Assembly (NCBI GenBank): GCA_964409985.1
Contig: CAYPEZ010000022.1
Coordinates: forward strand, 1-14,563
Direction: 5' to 3'
From: CAYPEZ01 sp964409985
GTDB lineage: Bacteria; Patescibacteriota; Minisyncoccia; Phycocordibacterales; UBA6899
Length of the DNA stretch: 14,563 nt
Below, piece by piece: positions 1 through 5,343 of this stretch. Every line of letters begins with the position of its first letter. Position 1 is the stretch's first letter. The position numbers and the translations under genes were made by a program. The notes below the pieces were generated by a model. That model made no database searches. It was not told the DNA's origin and was given only the letters and a program-made list of their open reading frames with translations.

Positions 1-53
1 TTCCGGACGATGGATTTACAGTCCATTGCATTTGACCGCTCTGCCACCTACGC
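1..53 (-). tRNA. tRNA-Tyr (GTA), partial, 3' part beyond window edge
   Basis: On the minus strand the sequence begins with a 7-nt acceptor strand (GCGTAGG, 53 to 47), then TG, a D-arm of the form GCAGAG-CGG-TCAAATGC, and an anticodon arm ATGGA-CTGTAAA-TCCAT with anticodon GTA (Tyr). The window ends just inside the variable arm, so the T-arm and acceptor 3' strand cannot be checked. A -10 box lies 10 bp upstream. Both complete tRNA genes here carry downstream repeat elements; whether this one does lies outside the window. Confidence 0.9.
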
Positions 54-63
54 GTTGGTGTTG

Positions 64-92
64 AGTATAGCGGATTGAGGGCAAAAATCAAA
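64..92 (-). promoter_or_regulatory. promoter of tRNA-Tyr
   Basis: Minus-strand -10 TATACT (69 to 64) lies 10 bp before the mature tRNA 5' end. A -35-like TTTGAT (92 to 87) gives a 17-bp spacer, or TTGATT (91 to 86) a 16-bp spacer. Inferred by sigma-70-type consensus only. Confidence 0.6.
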
Positions 93-165
93 TGTGTGCT
101 TGACCATTTCGTCCAGAGACTGCAAACTTTTCAATGGATGTTCTCCTCATAGAGGGAGGTGTGTC

Positions 166-702
166 ATGAGTGTGGTTAAGCGTGGCATTCTTCTTTTGGG
201 CGTTTTTCTTGCTTTACTATTGCTCGCAGAATTATTCTCGGTGCAATATCAGAAGCGGGCAGTCACTTTTGCCCCCTCACGCGTCTTGTCTGCCGAGGCT
301 CAGCGGATTGAACTTCCCGCAAGTGTTATTCGAGGTGACTACGGACAGATTCTTTTGCGCCAGCAGATTGCTCGAGCCCTCTTTGTTGAGCAAGTTGAGA
401 GGAAACAGTATCTTCTTGTGAATATTCAGGCTGGTATGACCGATGATGGTTTTGTCGTTTCTCTCGAGCCTGTCTTTGCTCCCATCACGCTACAGGAATA
501 CCAAAAAGAACATGTTGCTGTCTTTTTTTCAGGAGAAGACTTTATTGAAAAATGCTTCCCCTCAAAAATTGACGCGTGTATGAGAGGGATTGTTGGCAGA
601 GACTCTCAAGTAAAGCGGATATACACCAATCCGCTTCGGTACAGCCAGCGAGGTCCAAGTGTTATTGTCATCGTCTATGGAGACCGCCAGACAGCGATCT
701 GA
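166..702 (+). CDS. unknown membrane-anchored protein, single N-terminal TM
   Basis: A 178-residue protein I do not recognise. Residues about 5-24 form one hydrophobic helix after a short basic start (VVKRG), so an N-terminal anchor or uncleaved signal with the rest outside the membrane is likely. The remaining ~150 residues are a soluble mixed domain with two cysteines (in the ..EKCFPSKIDACM.. stretch) that could pair. The start at 166 is preferred over an in-frame ATG at 94 because GGAGGT lies 5 nt before it; this is one of very few good Shine-Dalgarno sites in the window. A terminator follows, so it is probably transcribed alone. Function unknown. Confidence 0.75.
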   Translation: MSVVKRGILLLGVFLALLLLAELFSVQYQKRAVTFAPSRVLSAEAQRIELPASVIRGDYGQILLRQQIARALFVEQVERKQYLLVNIQAGMTDDGFVVSLEPVFAPITLQEYQKEHVAVFFSGEDFIEKCFPSKIDACMRGIVGRDSQVKRIYTNPLRYSQRGPSVIVIVYGDRQTAI

Positions 703-709
703 TTGCTAG

Positions 710-742
710 GACCTGTCCTTTTTGAGGGGCGGGTCTTTTTTT
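710..742 (+). terminator. intrinsic terminator after the gene at 166-702
   Basis: GACCTGTCCT pairs with AGGGGCGGGTC, about 9-10 bp including G-T pairs, followed by a run of eight T (735-742). It starts 7 bp after the stop codon. Confidence 0.8.
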
Positions 743-745
743 GCC

Positions 746-754
746 TGGTATACT
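746..754 (+). promoter_or_regulatory. extended -10 promoter of msrB
   Basis: TGG-TATACT matches the extended -10 form TGn-TATAAT. It is 3 nt before the ATG at 758 and 9 nt before the ATG at 764. A start site about 7 nt after the box (761) would give a 3-nt leader for the 764 ATG. No -35 at a normal distance and no SD. Confidence 0.55.
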
Positions 755-763
755 TACATGTGT

Positions 764-1162
764 ATGGATTCCAAAAACAGAAACCCCAATCTCTCTGAGG
801 AAGCGAAAGCTGTGTTATACAAACAAGCCACAGAGGCTCCATTTAGTGGAGCGTATGTCCACAACCACGAGCAGGGTATGTATCGGTGTGCGGGGTGCGG
901 GACTCCGCTTTTTGCAAGCGATGCAAAATTCGATTCCGGGACAGGATGGCCGAGTTTTACAAAAGCGCTTCCAAACGCGATCCATCAACATGAAGACTTG
1001 AGTTATGGCATGCGGCGCATCGAAGTCACTTGTGCAAATTGTGGTGGACATTTGGGCCACATCTTTCCTGATGGCCCAGCAAATGATGAGCACCCCGAGG
1101 GGACAGGGGCACGACTGTGCATCAATTCTTGCGCACTAGACTTCAAAAAAGAAGAGGATTGA
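764..1162 (+). CDS. msrB: peptide-methionine (R)-S-oxide reductase MsrB
   Basis: Reduces the R-epimer of methionine sulfoxide in oxidised proteins back to methionine in the cytoplasm. The 132-residue protein has the MsrB landmarks in order: two zinc CXXC pairs, C42/C45 (RCAGC) and C90/C93 (CANC), the GTGWPSF signature at 59-65, the HLGHIFPDGP block near 96-105, and the catalytic cysteine C119 in RLCINS. Length is normal for a stand-alone MsrB without a fused MsrA. C123 four residues after the catalytic cysteine might resolve it, but this is a guess. Start: ATG 764 chosen for its distance to the -10 box; ATG 758 is nearly as good. A longer TTG start at 722 would lie inside the preceding terminator and is unlikely. 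Confidence 0.95.
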   Translation: MDSKNRNPNLSEEAKAVLYKQATEAPFSGAYVHNHEQGMYRCAGCGTPLFASDAKFDSGTGWPSFTKALPNAIHQHEDLSYGMRRIEVTCANCGGHLGHIFPDGPANDEHPEGTGARLCINSCALDFKKEED

Positions 1163-1225
1163 CCTACGTATTCTTCGTGATACCCTTTCGCTCAGATATG
1201 GTTCCTGGATATAGGGGATGTGAGT

Positions 1226-1630
1226 ATGATGCGCTTGTGTGCGATTCTGGCGGGACTCGGCTTTGGTGCATGGCCACTTCTTATGAGTCGAAGTGGTCTG
1301 ACGGGCGGAATTTCAAGTCTTTTCTTTAGCGTTGGTTCAGCTTTCGTCACGCTCATTTTCGTCCTTTCCGTCGGAAGCTTCACGCTGACAAAAACTCCAC
1401 ATTATGGGTACGCCGGTTTCAGTGTGGCATTTGGCGTCGCGGGCATGCTCCTGTTCACAAACATGCTTTCAGAAGCTCGCTATACTGAAGTCGGGAGGCT
1501 CATTGTCTTGACGACACTCGTGCAAGTGATTGTGCCTATTGTATACCAAATGGTTGTCATCGGTGATACTGATCCACGTCGAATGGCTGGAGTTCTCTGT
1601 GCTCTTGTGGCGATAGGACTTCTGTCGTGA
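1226..1630 (+). CDS. small multi-pass membrane protein, possible half-size EamA/DMT type
   Basis: A 134-residue, very hydrophobic protein with about five predicted membrane helices (residues ~3-20, 28-47, 61-80, 90-112, 118-134). Gly/Ser-rich helices, and a final helix preceded by a charged GDTDPRRMAGVL loop, resemble the end of one EamA/DMT transporter repeat (..GE....iGalLI..G..). Full DMT exporters have two such repeats (~280-300 residues); a single repeat would have to dimerise. Family membership is inferred from helix layout, not a diagnostic motif. The start could be GTG 1220, ATG 1226 or ATG 1229; a GGGG stretch 8 nt before 1226 is a weak SD. It lies between msrB and alr, with its own terminator. 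Confidence 0.75.
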   Translation: MMRLCAILAGLGFGAWPLLMSRSGLTGGISSLFFSVGSAFVTLIFVLSVGSFTLTKTPHYGYAGFSVAFGVAGMLLFTNMLSEARYTEVGRLIVLTTLVQVIVPIVYQMVVIGDTDPRRMAGVLCALVAIGLLS

Positions 1631-1636
1631 AGCTAG

Positions 1637-1669
1637 AAGCCGCTGGCTTTCAAAGTCGGCGGTTTTTCT
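1637..1669 (+). terminator. intrinsic terminator after the small membrane protein gene
   Basis: An 11-14 bp stem (AAGCCGCTGGC with GTCGGCGG plus flanking A-T pairs), loop TTTCAAA, then five T. It starts 7 bp after the stop codon. Confidence 0.8.
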
Positions 1670-1672
1670 ATT

Positions 1673-1681
1673 TGGTATGAT
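1673..1681 (+). promoter_or_regulatory. extended -10 promoter of alr
   Basis: TGG-TATGAT ends 6 nt before the alr ATG. Transcription starting 7 nt after the box would begin at the A of the ATG, giving a leaderless mRNA. There is no SD. Confidence 0.6.
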
Positions 1682-1687
1682 TAAAAG

Positions 1688-2812
1688 ATGAACAAAAAAC
1701 ACTTCCGGACGTGGATAGAAATTGACCGAAAAGCAATTGAGAAAAACTACCAAATGTTTCGCAAGGTGATTGGCCCAAAGGTGGCGTTGGCGGCCGTCAT
1801 TAAGTCAAATGCATATGGTCATGATCTCTATCTCTATGCAAAAGAGCTTGAACGTCTAGGAATCGATCTCCTTGCTGTCGATTCTCTTGTTGAGGGGATT
1901 TCTCTAAGAAACGCAGGTGTCTCTGTCCCTATGCTTGTCCTTGGGTATACTCTTCCAGCTCTGTTTCATAAAGCCGGAGAGCACGGCATCAGTATTGCAA
2001 TCTCAAGCATGGAGTCATTAAAAGCATTACAGGCGTATCGTGGACGCCCACTCGCAATCCATCTCAAGGTTGATACAGGGATGCATCGACAGGGATTCCT
2101 GTGGCGGGATCGGATGGCGGTGATGAAACTTTTGAAAACATTACCCACGAAAGTTCGTGTCGAAGGACTCTTCACTCATCTTGCTGAGGCAAAAAAACCC
2201 AAGAATGGCGCTCGCACAAGAAAACAAATTGCGGAATTTCAACAATGGAAAGGGCTTTTTCAAGCAGAAGGACACCGGGTCATCACTCATGTTTCTGCAA
2301 CCGGAGGAACGCTTGTGTACCCCGAAGCGTATGAAGATATGGTTCGAGTAGGGATAGGATTTTACGGTATTTGGCCGAGCGATGAAGTGCGTGTGTACCG
2401 CGCAGACCTTGTTCTCCACCCAACGCTTGCATGGAAGACAATCGTGAGTGAAGTAAAGCGCGTTGCGAAAGGGGAGTCTGTCGGGTATGACTTCACTGAA
2501 ACCCTCAAACAAGATTCCCAAATCGCGATCATCCCTATTGGATATTGGCATGGATTTCCACGACTCCTTTCAGGGAAGGGCCATGTGCTCATTCGGGGCA
2601 AAAGAGCAAAAGTGCTTGGAAGGGTATCCATGGATATGATCGTTGTAGATGTCACAGGTATCAAGGGGGTAAAGTCTGGGGACATCGTCACCTTGATCGG
2701 AAAAGATGGAAAAGAGCAAATCAGTGCGGAGGAGCTTGCTGCACATGCTCAGACGACAGCGTATGAGCTACTGACTCGCCTGAACCCAAGAATGGGGCAT
2801 GTTCTTGTCTAG
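1688..2812 (+). CDS. alr: alanine racemase (PLP-dependent)
   Basis: Interconverts L- and D-alanine, supplying D-alanine for peptidoglycan. The 374-residue protein has the usual Alr layout: an N-terminal TIM barrel with the PLP lysine K39 in AAVIKSNAYGHD, and a C-terminal beta domain with the second catalytic tyrosine, Y267 in the SVGYDFT segment (the usual form is VSYG, so the neighbouring residues are altered). Other family blocks are HLKVDTGMHRQG, VRVGIGFYGIWP, PIGYWHGFPR (usually GYADGYPR) and RVSMDMIVVDV. Length is normal. It implies that the cell handles its own wall precursors or salvages D-Ala. It is preceded by a terminator and its own -10, so it appears to be transcribed alone. Confidence 0.96.
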   Translation: MNKKHFRTWIEIDRKAIEKNYQMFRKVIGPKVALAAVIKSNAYGHDLYLYAKELERLGIDLLAVDSLVEGISLRNAGVSVPMLVLGYTLPALFHKAGEHGISIAISSMESLKALQAYRGRPLAIHLKVDTGMHRQGFLWRDRMAVMKLLKTLPTKVRVEGLFTHLAEAKKPKNGARTRKQIAEFQQWKGLFQAEGHRVITHVSATGGTLVYPEAYEDMVRVGIGFYGIWPSDEVRVYRADLVLHPTLAWKTIVSEVKRVAKGESVGYDFTETLKQDSQIAIIPIGYWHGFPRLLSGKGHVLIRGKRAKVLGRVSMDMIVVDVTGIKGVKSGDIVTLIGKDGKEQISAEELAAHAQTTAYELLTRLNPRMGHVLV

Positions 2813-2823
2813 ATGGCATTCAC

Positions 2824-2851
2824 TTGCATAATTTCAGAATTTTGGTAATCT
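2824..2851 (+). promoter_or_regulatory. promoter of rpmG
   Basis: TTGCAT (2824-2829), a 16-bp spacer, then TGG-TAATCT (-10 at 2846-2851). The ATG at 2864 is 12 nt after the box, so the leader would be about 6 nt with no SD. Confidence 0.5.
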
Positions 2852-2863
2852 GGCTCCACGAAT

Positions 2864-3019
2864 ATGTCACAGGAAAGACTCATCCAGATCCGCAATAAAG
2901 AGACCGGCGAAGTCTATTGGACGCGCAAGAATAAGAAGCTCGTCACTCGAAAGATTGAGCTCAAGAAGTACTCGAAGAAACTTCGGAAGCACGTCGTGTT
3001 TAAGGAAGCAAAGAAATAA
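2864..3019 (+). CDS. rpmG: 50S ribosomal protein L33 (zinc-free form)
   Basis: A 51-residue basic protein of the large ribosomal subunit. The order of conserved parts fits L33: an N-terminal beta strand, TGEVYWTRKNKK (compare ..YITTKNKK..), then IELKKYSKKLRKH and a basic tail. Both zinc CXXC pairs of the C+ form are absent: the protein has no cysteine, so it is the C- type that needs no zinc. It is followed at once by a strong terminator, so it is a single-gene transcript. Identification rests on pattern and length; the gene is short but well conserved. Confidence 0.9.
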   Translation: MSQERLIQIRNKETGEVYWTRKNKKLVTRKIELKKYSKKLRKHVVFKEAKK

Positions 3020-3020
3020 T

Positions 3021-3049
3021 AAAAAAACCGCTCCAAAGAGCGGTTTTTT
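3021..3049 (+). terminator. intrinsic terminator of rpmG (bidirectional form)
   Basis: AACCGCTC, loop CAAA, GAGCGGTT, with A-tract before and six T after. It starts right after the rpmG stop. The A-tract means it could also stop minus-strand transcripts coming from the tRNA-Trp side. Confidence 0.9.
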
Positions 3050-3054
3050 CTACA

Positions 3055-3190
3055 TTGCGGGGGCTAGAGGAATCGGTCACGAGTTACTAACTATTTTGAC
3101 ACAAATGCTGTCAAAATACTAAGTACTCACGACCCCGACTCACATCCCATGCTTCGCATGGGTCCCCGTTCCGTCTTTCGATTCCTCTAG
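3055..3190. repeat. tRNA-Trp 3'-end-associated hairpin element
   Basis: On its left edge lies a perfect 21-bp copy (3055-3075) of the tRNA-Trp 3' end (3242-3262): discriminator, acceptor 3' strand, T-stem strand and part of the T-loop, plus 3 bp beyond the tRNA. On its right edge lies an inverted copy of the T-arm strand, CGATTCCTCTAG (3179-3190), which pairs perfectly over 12 bp with 3064-3075. Between them are two strong hairpins: an imperfect ~27-bp one around 3076-3132 with the core TATTTTGACA/TGTCAAAATA, and CCCATGC-TTC-GCATGGG (about 3147-3163). No ORF. The layout matches the two elements behind tRNA-Leu. Confidence 0.8.
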
Positions 3191-3209
3191 TCTCCTCTCA
3201 ACACAGAGC

Positions 3210-3231
3210 AAAAAAACCTCCTTTCGGAGGT
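3210..3231 (-). terminator. intrinsic terminator downstream of tRNA-Trp
   Basis: On the minus strand: ACCTCC-GAAA-GGAGGT followed by seven T, starting 14 nt after the tRNA 3' end. It separates the tRNA from the repeat element at 3055-3190. Confidence 0.8.
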
Positions 3232-3244
3232 CTTTTGTGTGTTG

Positions 3245-3315
3245 CGGGGGCTAGAGGAATCGAACCCCTACTAACGGTTTTGGAGACCGTTGTTCTACCA
3301 CTAAACTAAGCCCCC
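3245..3315 (-). tRNA. tRNA-Trp (CCA anticodon)
   Basis: A full cloverleaf on the minus strand: acceptor GGGGGCT/AGCCCCC, a short D-arm with GTGGTAGAAC, anticodon arm ACGGT-CTCCAAA-ACCGT (anticodon CCA, Trp), T-arm AGGGG-TTCGATT-CCTCT and discriminator G. About 71 nt. The 3' CCA is not encoded (the next bases are CAA), so a CCA-adding enzyme is needed. An exact second copy of its 3' end lies 187 bp downstream. Confidence 0.95.
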
Positions 3316-3327
3316 CGAATGAAAGCG

Positions 3328-3336
3328 AGTATAACA
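3328..3336 (-). promoter_or_regulatory. extended -10 promoter of tRNA-Trp
   Basis: Minus-strand TGT-TATACT, with the -10 box ending 12 bp before the mature 5' end. No convincing -35. It diverges from the ncRNA candidate to the right. Confidence 0.55.
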
Positions 3337-3471
3337 TGGAAATATCCAATTTCCAGTTGATGATATGTACTGTGGATACTTGCAAAAAACTTGAGTGAAG
3401 AGTAGTACTATGTACATAGAGCCCTTTCCCACAGTCCTAGACAACGCGCCCACGGAGCGCAGGAGGTAGAC

Positions 3472-3555
3472 GTGATCTGCGAGATCAAGAGCTGCTCAGC
3501 CCGAGTAGTCCTCGGAGTCACACACAACACCTTTGCCCGGGGTACGGGCGTCTAG
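3472..3555 (+). CDS. possible 27-codon small ORF with strong SD, inside the ncRNA candidate
   Basis: A GTG start lies 5 nt after a perfect AGGAGG (3461-3466). The ORF encodes 27 residues starting MICEIKSCSARV and ends at a TAG that overlaps the next AGGAGG (3554-3559). The SD is the best in the window. I recognise no function. It may be a real small protein, a leader peptide, or a by-product of an RNA that uses AGGAGG to contact the ribosome. The sequence around it is also strongly self-pairing, which argues for an RNA role. Confidence 0.3.
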   Translation: MICEIKSCSARVVLGVTHNTFARGTGV

Positions 3556-3600
3556 GAGGTGATCCCGAATCTCGCCGCTTAGCCTTCAAGGAAGCGGTGC

Positions 3601-3633
3601 AAGGAGGAGACGTGTCATGCGCCTCCTCCTTTT
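3601..3633 (+). terminator. terminator of the ncRNA candidate, overlapping the miaA 3' end
   Basis: A 9-bp stem AAGGAGGAG (3601-3609) with CTCCTCCTT (3623-3631), 13-nt loop, T-run 3630-3633. The T-run fits plus-strand termination. On the minus strand the same hairpin has only two T after it; the miaA stop codon (3617-3615) lies in the loop. Confidence 0.65.
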
Positions 3634-4517
3634 CTGTTATTGAAATATTTGAAGGCGTTGTCTGGTGAATCAAACCAAGAAATATCGTTGTATCGCTTCC
3701 ACCACGTGCGTTGTCTTTTTGCATATTGCCATATTGCTTGCTCAAGAGAATCAACAAAAGCTTTTTTGGGGGTATGGTGCTCCAGAAGATCTGCGAGAAA
3801 TCGATATTCAAGACCGAGGTCTCTCATGCGTTTATATGAGAGACCCGTGCGGTGAAGTTTCTTTGCTTCAGCAACCATTCCATGGCTTAGGCGGGCGAGG
3901 AGGCGGTGATGGATATTTTTCTTGAGAATTGTGTCGGGTGGATTAATACCAATCCAATCAATCTGATATGGCGGGGGAATGATTTTTTTAGAAGGAACAT
4001 GTCCAAGTGCTTTTGCTATCTCAATAGCACGAATCAGTCTTCTAGGATTTCTTCGATCAATGTTCCGCGCTCGTGTGGGGTCAAGCTTTTTTAACAAGAC
4101 ATAAAGCTCCTCTACGGGTTTTTTCTCTAGTCGTTTGCGAAGAGCAAGGTTAGGAGAGACAGTGGGGAAGGAAAGTCCGCGCAAAAGGGTATCAACATAG
4201 AGCCCCGTTCCCCCGCATACAATAGGAGTCTTTCCTCGCTTTATGATATTGTTCAAAGCCTTTTCTGCCTTCTTTTTCCATACATCGACCGAAATATGTT
4301 TTTTGGGTGATGCGATGTTGATGAGGTGGTGGGGAATTCCCCGCGCCTCTCTTTTTGTCACTTTCCCTGTTCCAATGTCTAGACCTCGATACACTTGGCG
4401 ACTATCGGCAGAGATGACTTCTCCACCTACCGCCTTCGCCAGCTCTACTGAAAGGCCCGTTTTTCCGCTTGCGGTGGGGCCAACCACTGCAATGATCTGA
4501 GGTTTTTGTACCTTCAT
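3615..4517 (-). CDS. miaA: tRNA dimethylallyltransferase MiaA
   Basis: Transfers a dimethylallyl group to N6 of A37 in tRNAs reading UNN codons; tRNA-Leu(CAA) and tRNA-Trp(CCA) of this window, both with A37, are typical substrates. The 300-residue protein has the P-loop GPTASGKT (13-20), the DSRQVY block (38-43), GGTGLY (102-107), an arginine-rich DRRNPRRLIRAIEI segment and the C-terminal QYAKRQRTWWKR stretch. Length is normal. I chose the ATG at 4517 (MKVQKPQII) because MiaA normally starts about a dozen residues before the P-loop; an ATG at 4535 adds six residues and is possible. It is divergent from the peroxiredoxin gene, with under 50 bp between starts, and converges on the ncRNA candidate. 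Confidence 0.96.
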   Translation of the reverse strand: MKVQKPQIIAVVGPTASGKTGLSVELAKAVGGEVISADSRQVYRGLDIGTGKVTKREARGIPHHLINIASPKKHISVDVWKKKAEKALNNIIKRGKTPIVCGGTGLYVDTLLRGLSFPTVSPNLALRKRLEKKPVEELYVLLKKLDPTRARNIDRRNPRRLIRAIEIAKALGHVPSKKIIPPPYQIDWIGINPPDTILKKNIHHRLLARLSHGMVAEAKKLHRTGLSYKRMRDLGLEYRFLADLLEHHTPKKAFVDSLEQAIWQYAKRQRTWWKRYNDISWFDSPDNAFKYFNNRKGGGA

Positions 4518-4551
4518 ACCAAAGCATGCTACCATATGAGCCTATTGGTAG

Positions 4552-4557
4552 TTTAAT
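4552..4557 (+). promoter_or_regulatory. -10 box of the peroxiredoxin gene
   Basis: TTTAAT lies 7 nt before the ATG at 4565. A normal start-site distance puts +1 at 4564, giving an essentially leaderless mRNA. There is no SD. Confidence 0.45.
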
Positions 4558-4564
4558 AAAGCAT

Positions 4565-5167
4565 ATGGAATATCTACAAACACTCAAAATCAACGAAACG
4601 GTGCCTCAAGATCTTCAGTTTGCTGCTTACGACCCCAAAAAAGACGAAGAAGTGAAATTATCTTTCAAAGACTTTAAAGGGAAGTGGCTTGCTGTTGTCT
4701 TTTATCCTGCTGACTTCACCTTCGTCTGTCCTACAGAGCTTGAGGAGCTTGCGGATCTTCACAAAGATTTCCAAAAGGAAGGAGCAGAGATACTCTCAGT
4801 CTCTCGAGACACGGTCTTTGTGCATAAGGCGTGGCATGATCATTCTCCGGCAATTGGGAAGATCGAATATGCAATGGCCGCTGATCCAGCGGGTATTCTT
4901 TCGCACCTCTTTGGTGTTGCGATTGATAATCCTGCAGATGGTGACAACGGCCTCACACTACGCGGGAGCTTCCTTATTTCTCCTGAAGGACAACTTAAGA
5001 CTATCGAGATTCACAACAATGACGTTGGTCGCTCAGGCAAGGAACTTTTGCGTAAGATTCGCGCTGCGAAGTTTGTCCGTGAACACAAGGGAAATGTGTG
5101 CCCCGCAAGCTGGGAGCCAGGGGATGAGACGCTAAAGCCTGGCATGGACTTGGTTGGGAAGATCTAA
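4565..5167 (+). CDS. typical 2-Cys peroxiredoxin (AhpC/Prx1 type)
   Basis: Reduces hydrogen peroxide and organic hydroperoxides. The 200-residue protein has the peroxidatic cysteine C55 in FYPADFTFVCPTE, the arginine-containing RGSFLISPEG block, and the resolving cysteine C179 in GNVCPASWEPGD, so both cysteines of a typical 2-Cys enzyme are present. The thioredoxin-fold core spans most of the length, with the usual C-terminal tail. No AhpF or thioredoxin reductase is adjacent, so the electron donor is elsewhere. ATG 4565 (MEYLQTLKINE) is preferred over an upstream ATG at 4526, which lies inside the miaA start region. Together with msrB it gives the window two oxidative-stress genes. Confidence 0.96.
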   Translation: MEYLQTLKINETVPQDLQFAAYDPKKDEEVKLSFKDFKGKWLAVVFYPADFTFVCPTELEELADLHKDFQKEGAEILSVSRDTVFVHKAWHDHSPAIGKIEYAMAADPAGILSHLFGVAIDNPADGDNGLTLRGSFLISPEGQLKTIEIHNNDVGRSGKELLRKIRAAKFVREHKGNVCPASWEPGDETLKPGMDLVGKI

Positions 5168-5199
5168 ATCAAAAAACTCCCTTAAGGGAGTTTTTTGAT
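5168..5199 (+). terminator. bidirectional terminator of the peroxiredoxin gene
   Basis: A perfect 32-nt palindrome: A-tract, CTCCCTTAAGGGAG, T-tract, right at the stop codon. By symmetry it can also end minus-strand transcripts that run through the tRNA-Leu elements. Confidence 0.9.
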
Positions 5200-5204
5200 G
5201 CGGC

Positions 5205-5343
5205 ACCGGAGGAGGGACTCGGGTCTTACATGATCAATACCTGTTTCTCATTTCCTCACGATAAGAATCGCTTAGAAATATGGATGAACGGCTCCAAGTC
5301 TCACCCGCAAGTGTATTCACTCACTTCCGTCACGCTTCGCTGT
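5205..5343. repeat. tRNA-Leu 3'-end-associated element, distal copy (unit A)
   Basis: A 139-bp unit. It begins on the left with a slightly diverged copy of the tRNA-Leu 3' end (5205-5220, ACCGGAGGAGGGACTC). An inverted partner, CCAAGTCTC (5294-5302), can pair with GGGACTCGG (5214-5222), one mismatch. Read on the minus strand, the core aligns with unit B along its length and shares TCGTGAGGAAATG, CATATTTC-like and TGTAAG blocks. The small stem TAAG/CTTA here replaces TAGG/CCTA of unit B, a compensatory change. A hairpin with a CGAAG apex (about 5330-5343) lies next to unit B. No coding potential seen. Confidence 0.8.

Larger units (their letters stand above)
3418..3634 (+). ncRNA. candidate structured RNA with three AGGAGG motifs and a terminator
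   Basis: The ~300-bp stretch between tRNA-Trp and miaA holds no recognised gene but is full of plus-strand structure. Visible hairpins are GCGC/GCGC (3446-3460 region), TGATCT-GCG-AGATCA (3473-3487), CTGCTC/GAGTAG (about 3492-3508), GCCCG/CGGGC (about 3535-3549), CCGCTT..CCTT-C-AAGG-AAGCGG (3575-3597), and the terminator AAGGAGGAG/CTCCTCCTT with four T (3601-3633). A 7-bp long-range pair CCTAGAC/GTCTAGG (3436-3442 with 3550-3556) could close the middle. AGGAGG occurs at 3461, 3554 and 3602. At 3554-3565 AGGAGGTGATCC is the perfect complement of the conserved 16S rRNA 3' end. A weak promoter (TTGCAA 3380, TACTAT 3406, 20-bp spacer) would give a 5' end near 3418. I do not recognise it as tmRNA, 6S, SRP or RNase P RNA. 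Confidence 0.55.

Noticed and set aside
94..165. Upstream ATG for the first gene
   Set aside because: It has no SD and would add a cysteine-rich, non-hydrophobic stretch before the membrane helix; ATG 166 has a good SD.
2141..2551. 136-residue minus-strand ORF inside alr
   Set aside because: It lies wholly within a confidently identified gene and shows only shadow-frame composition.
3418..3634. tmRNA, 6S, SRP or RNase P RNA
   Set aside because: I find no tRNA-like ends or tag ORF, no long rod with a central bubble, no SRP apical motif and no RNase P core sequences. The search is by eye, so a diverged form is not fully excluded.
3518..3811. 97-residue minus-strand ORF across the miaA 3' end and the ncRNA region
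   Set aside because: It is out of frame with miaA, overlaps its conserved C-terminus, and has no family features or start signal.
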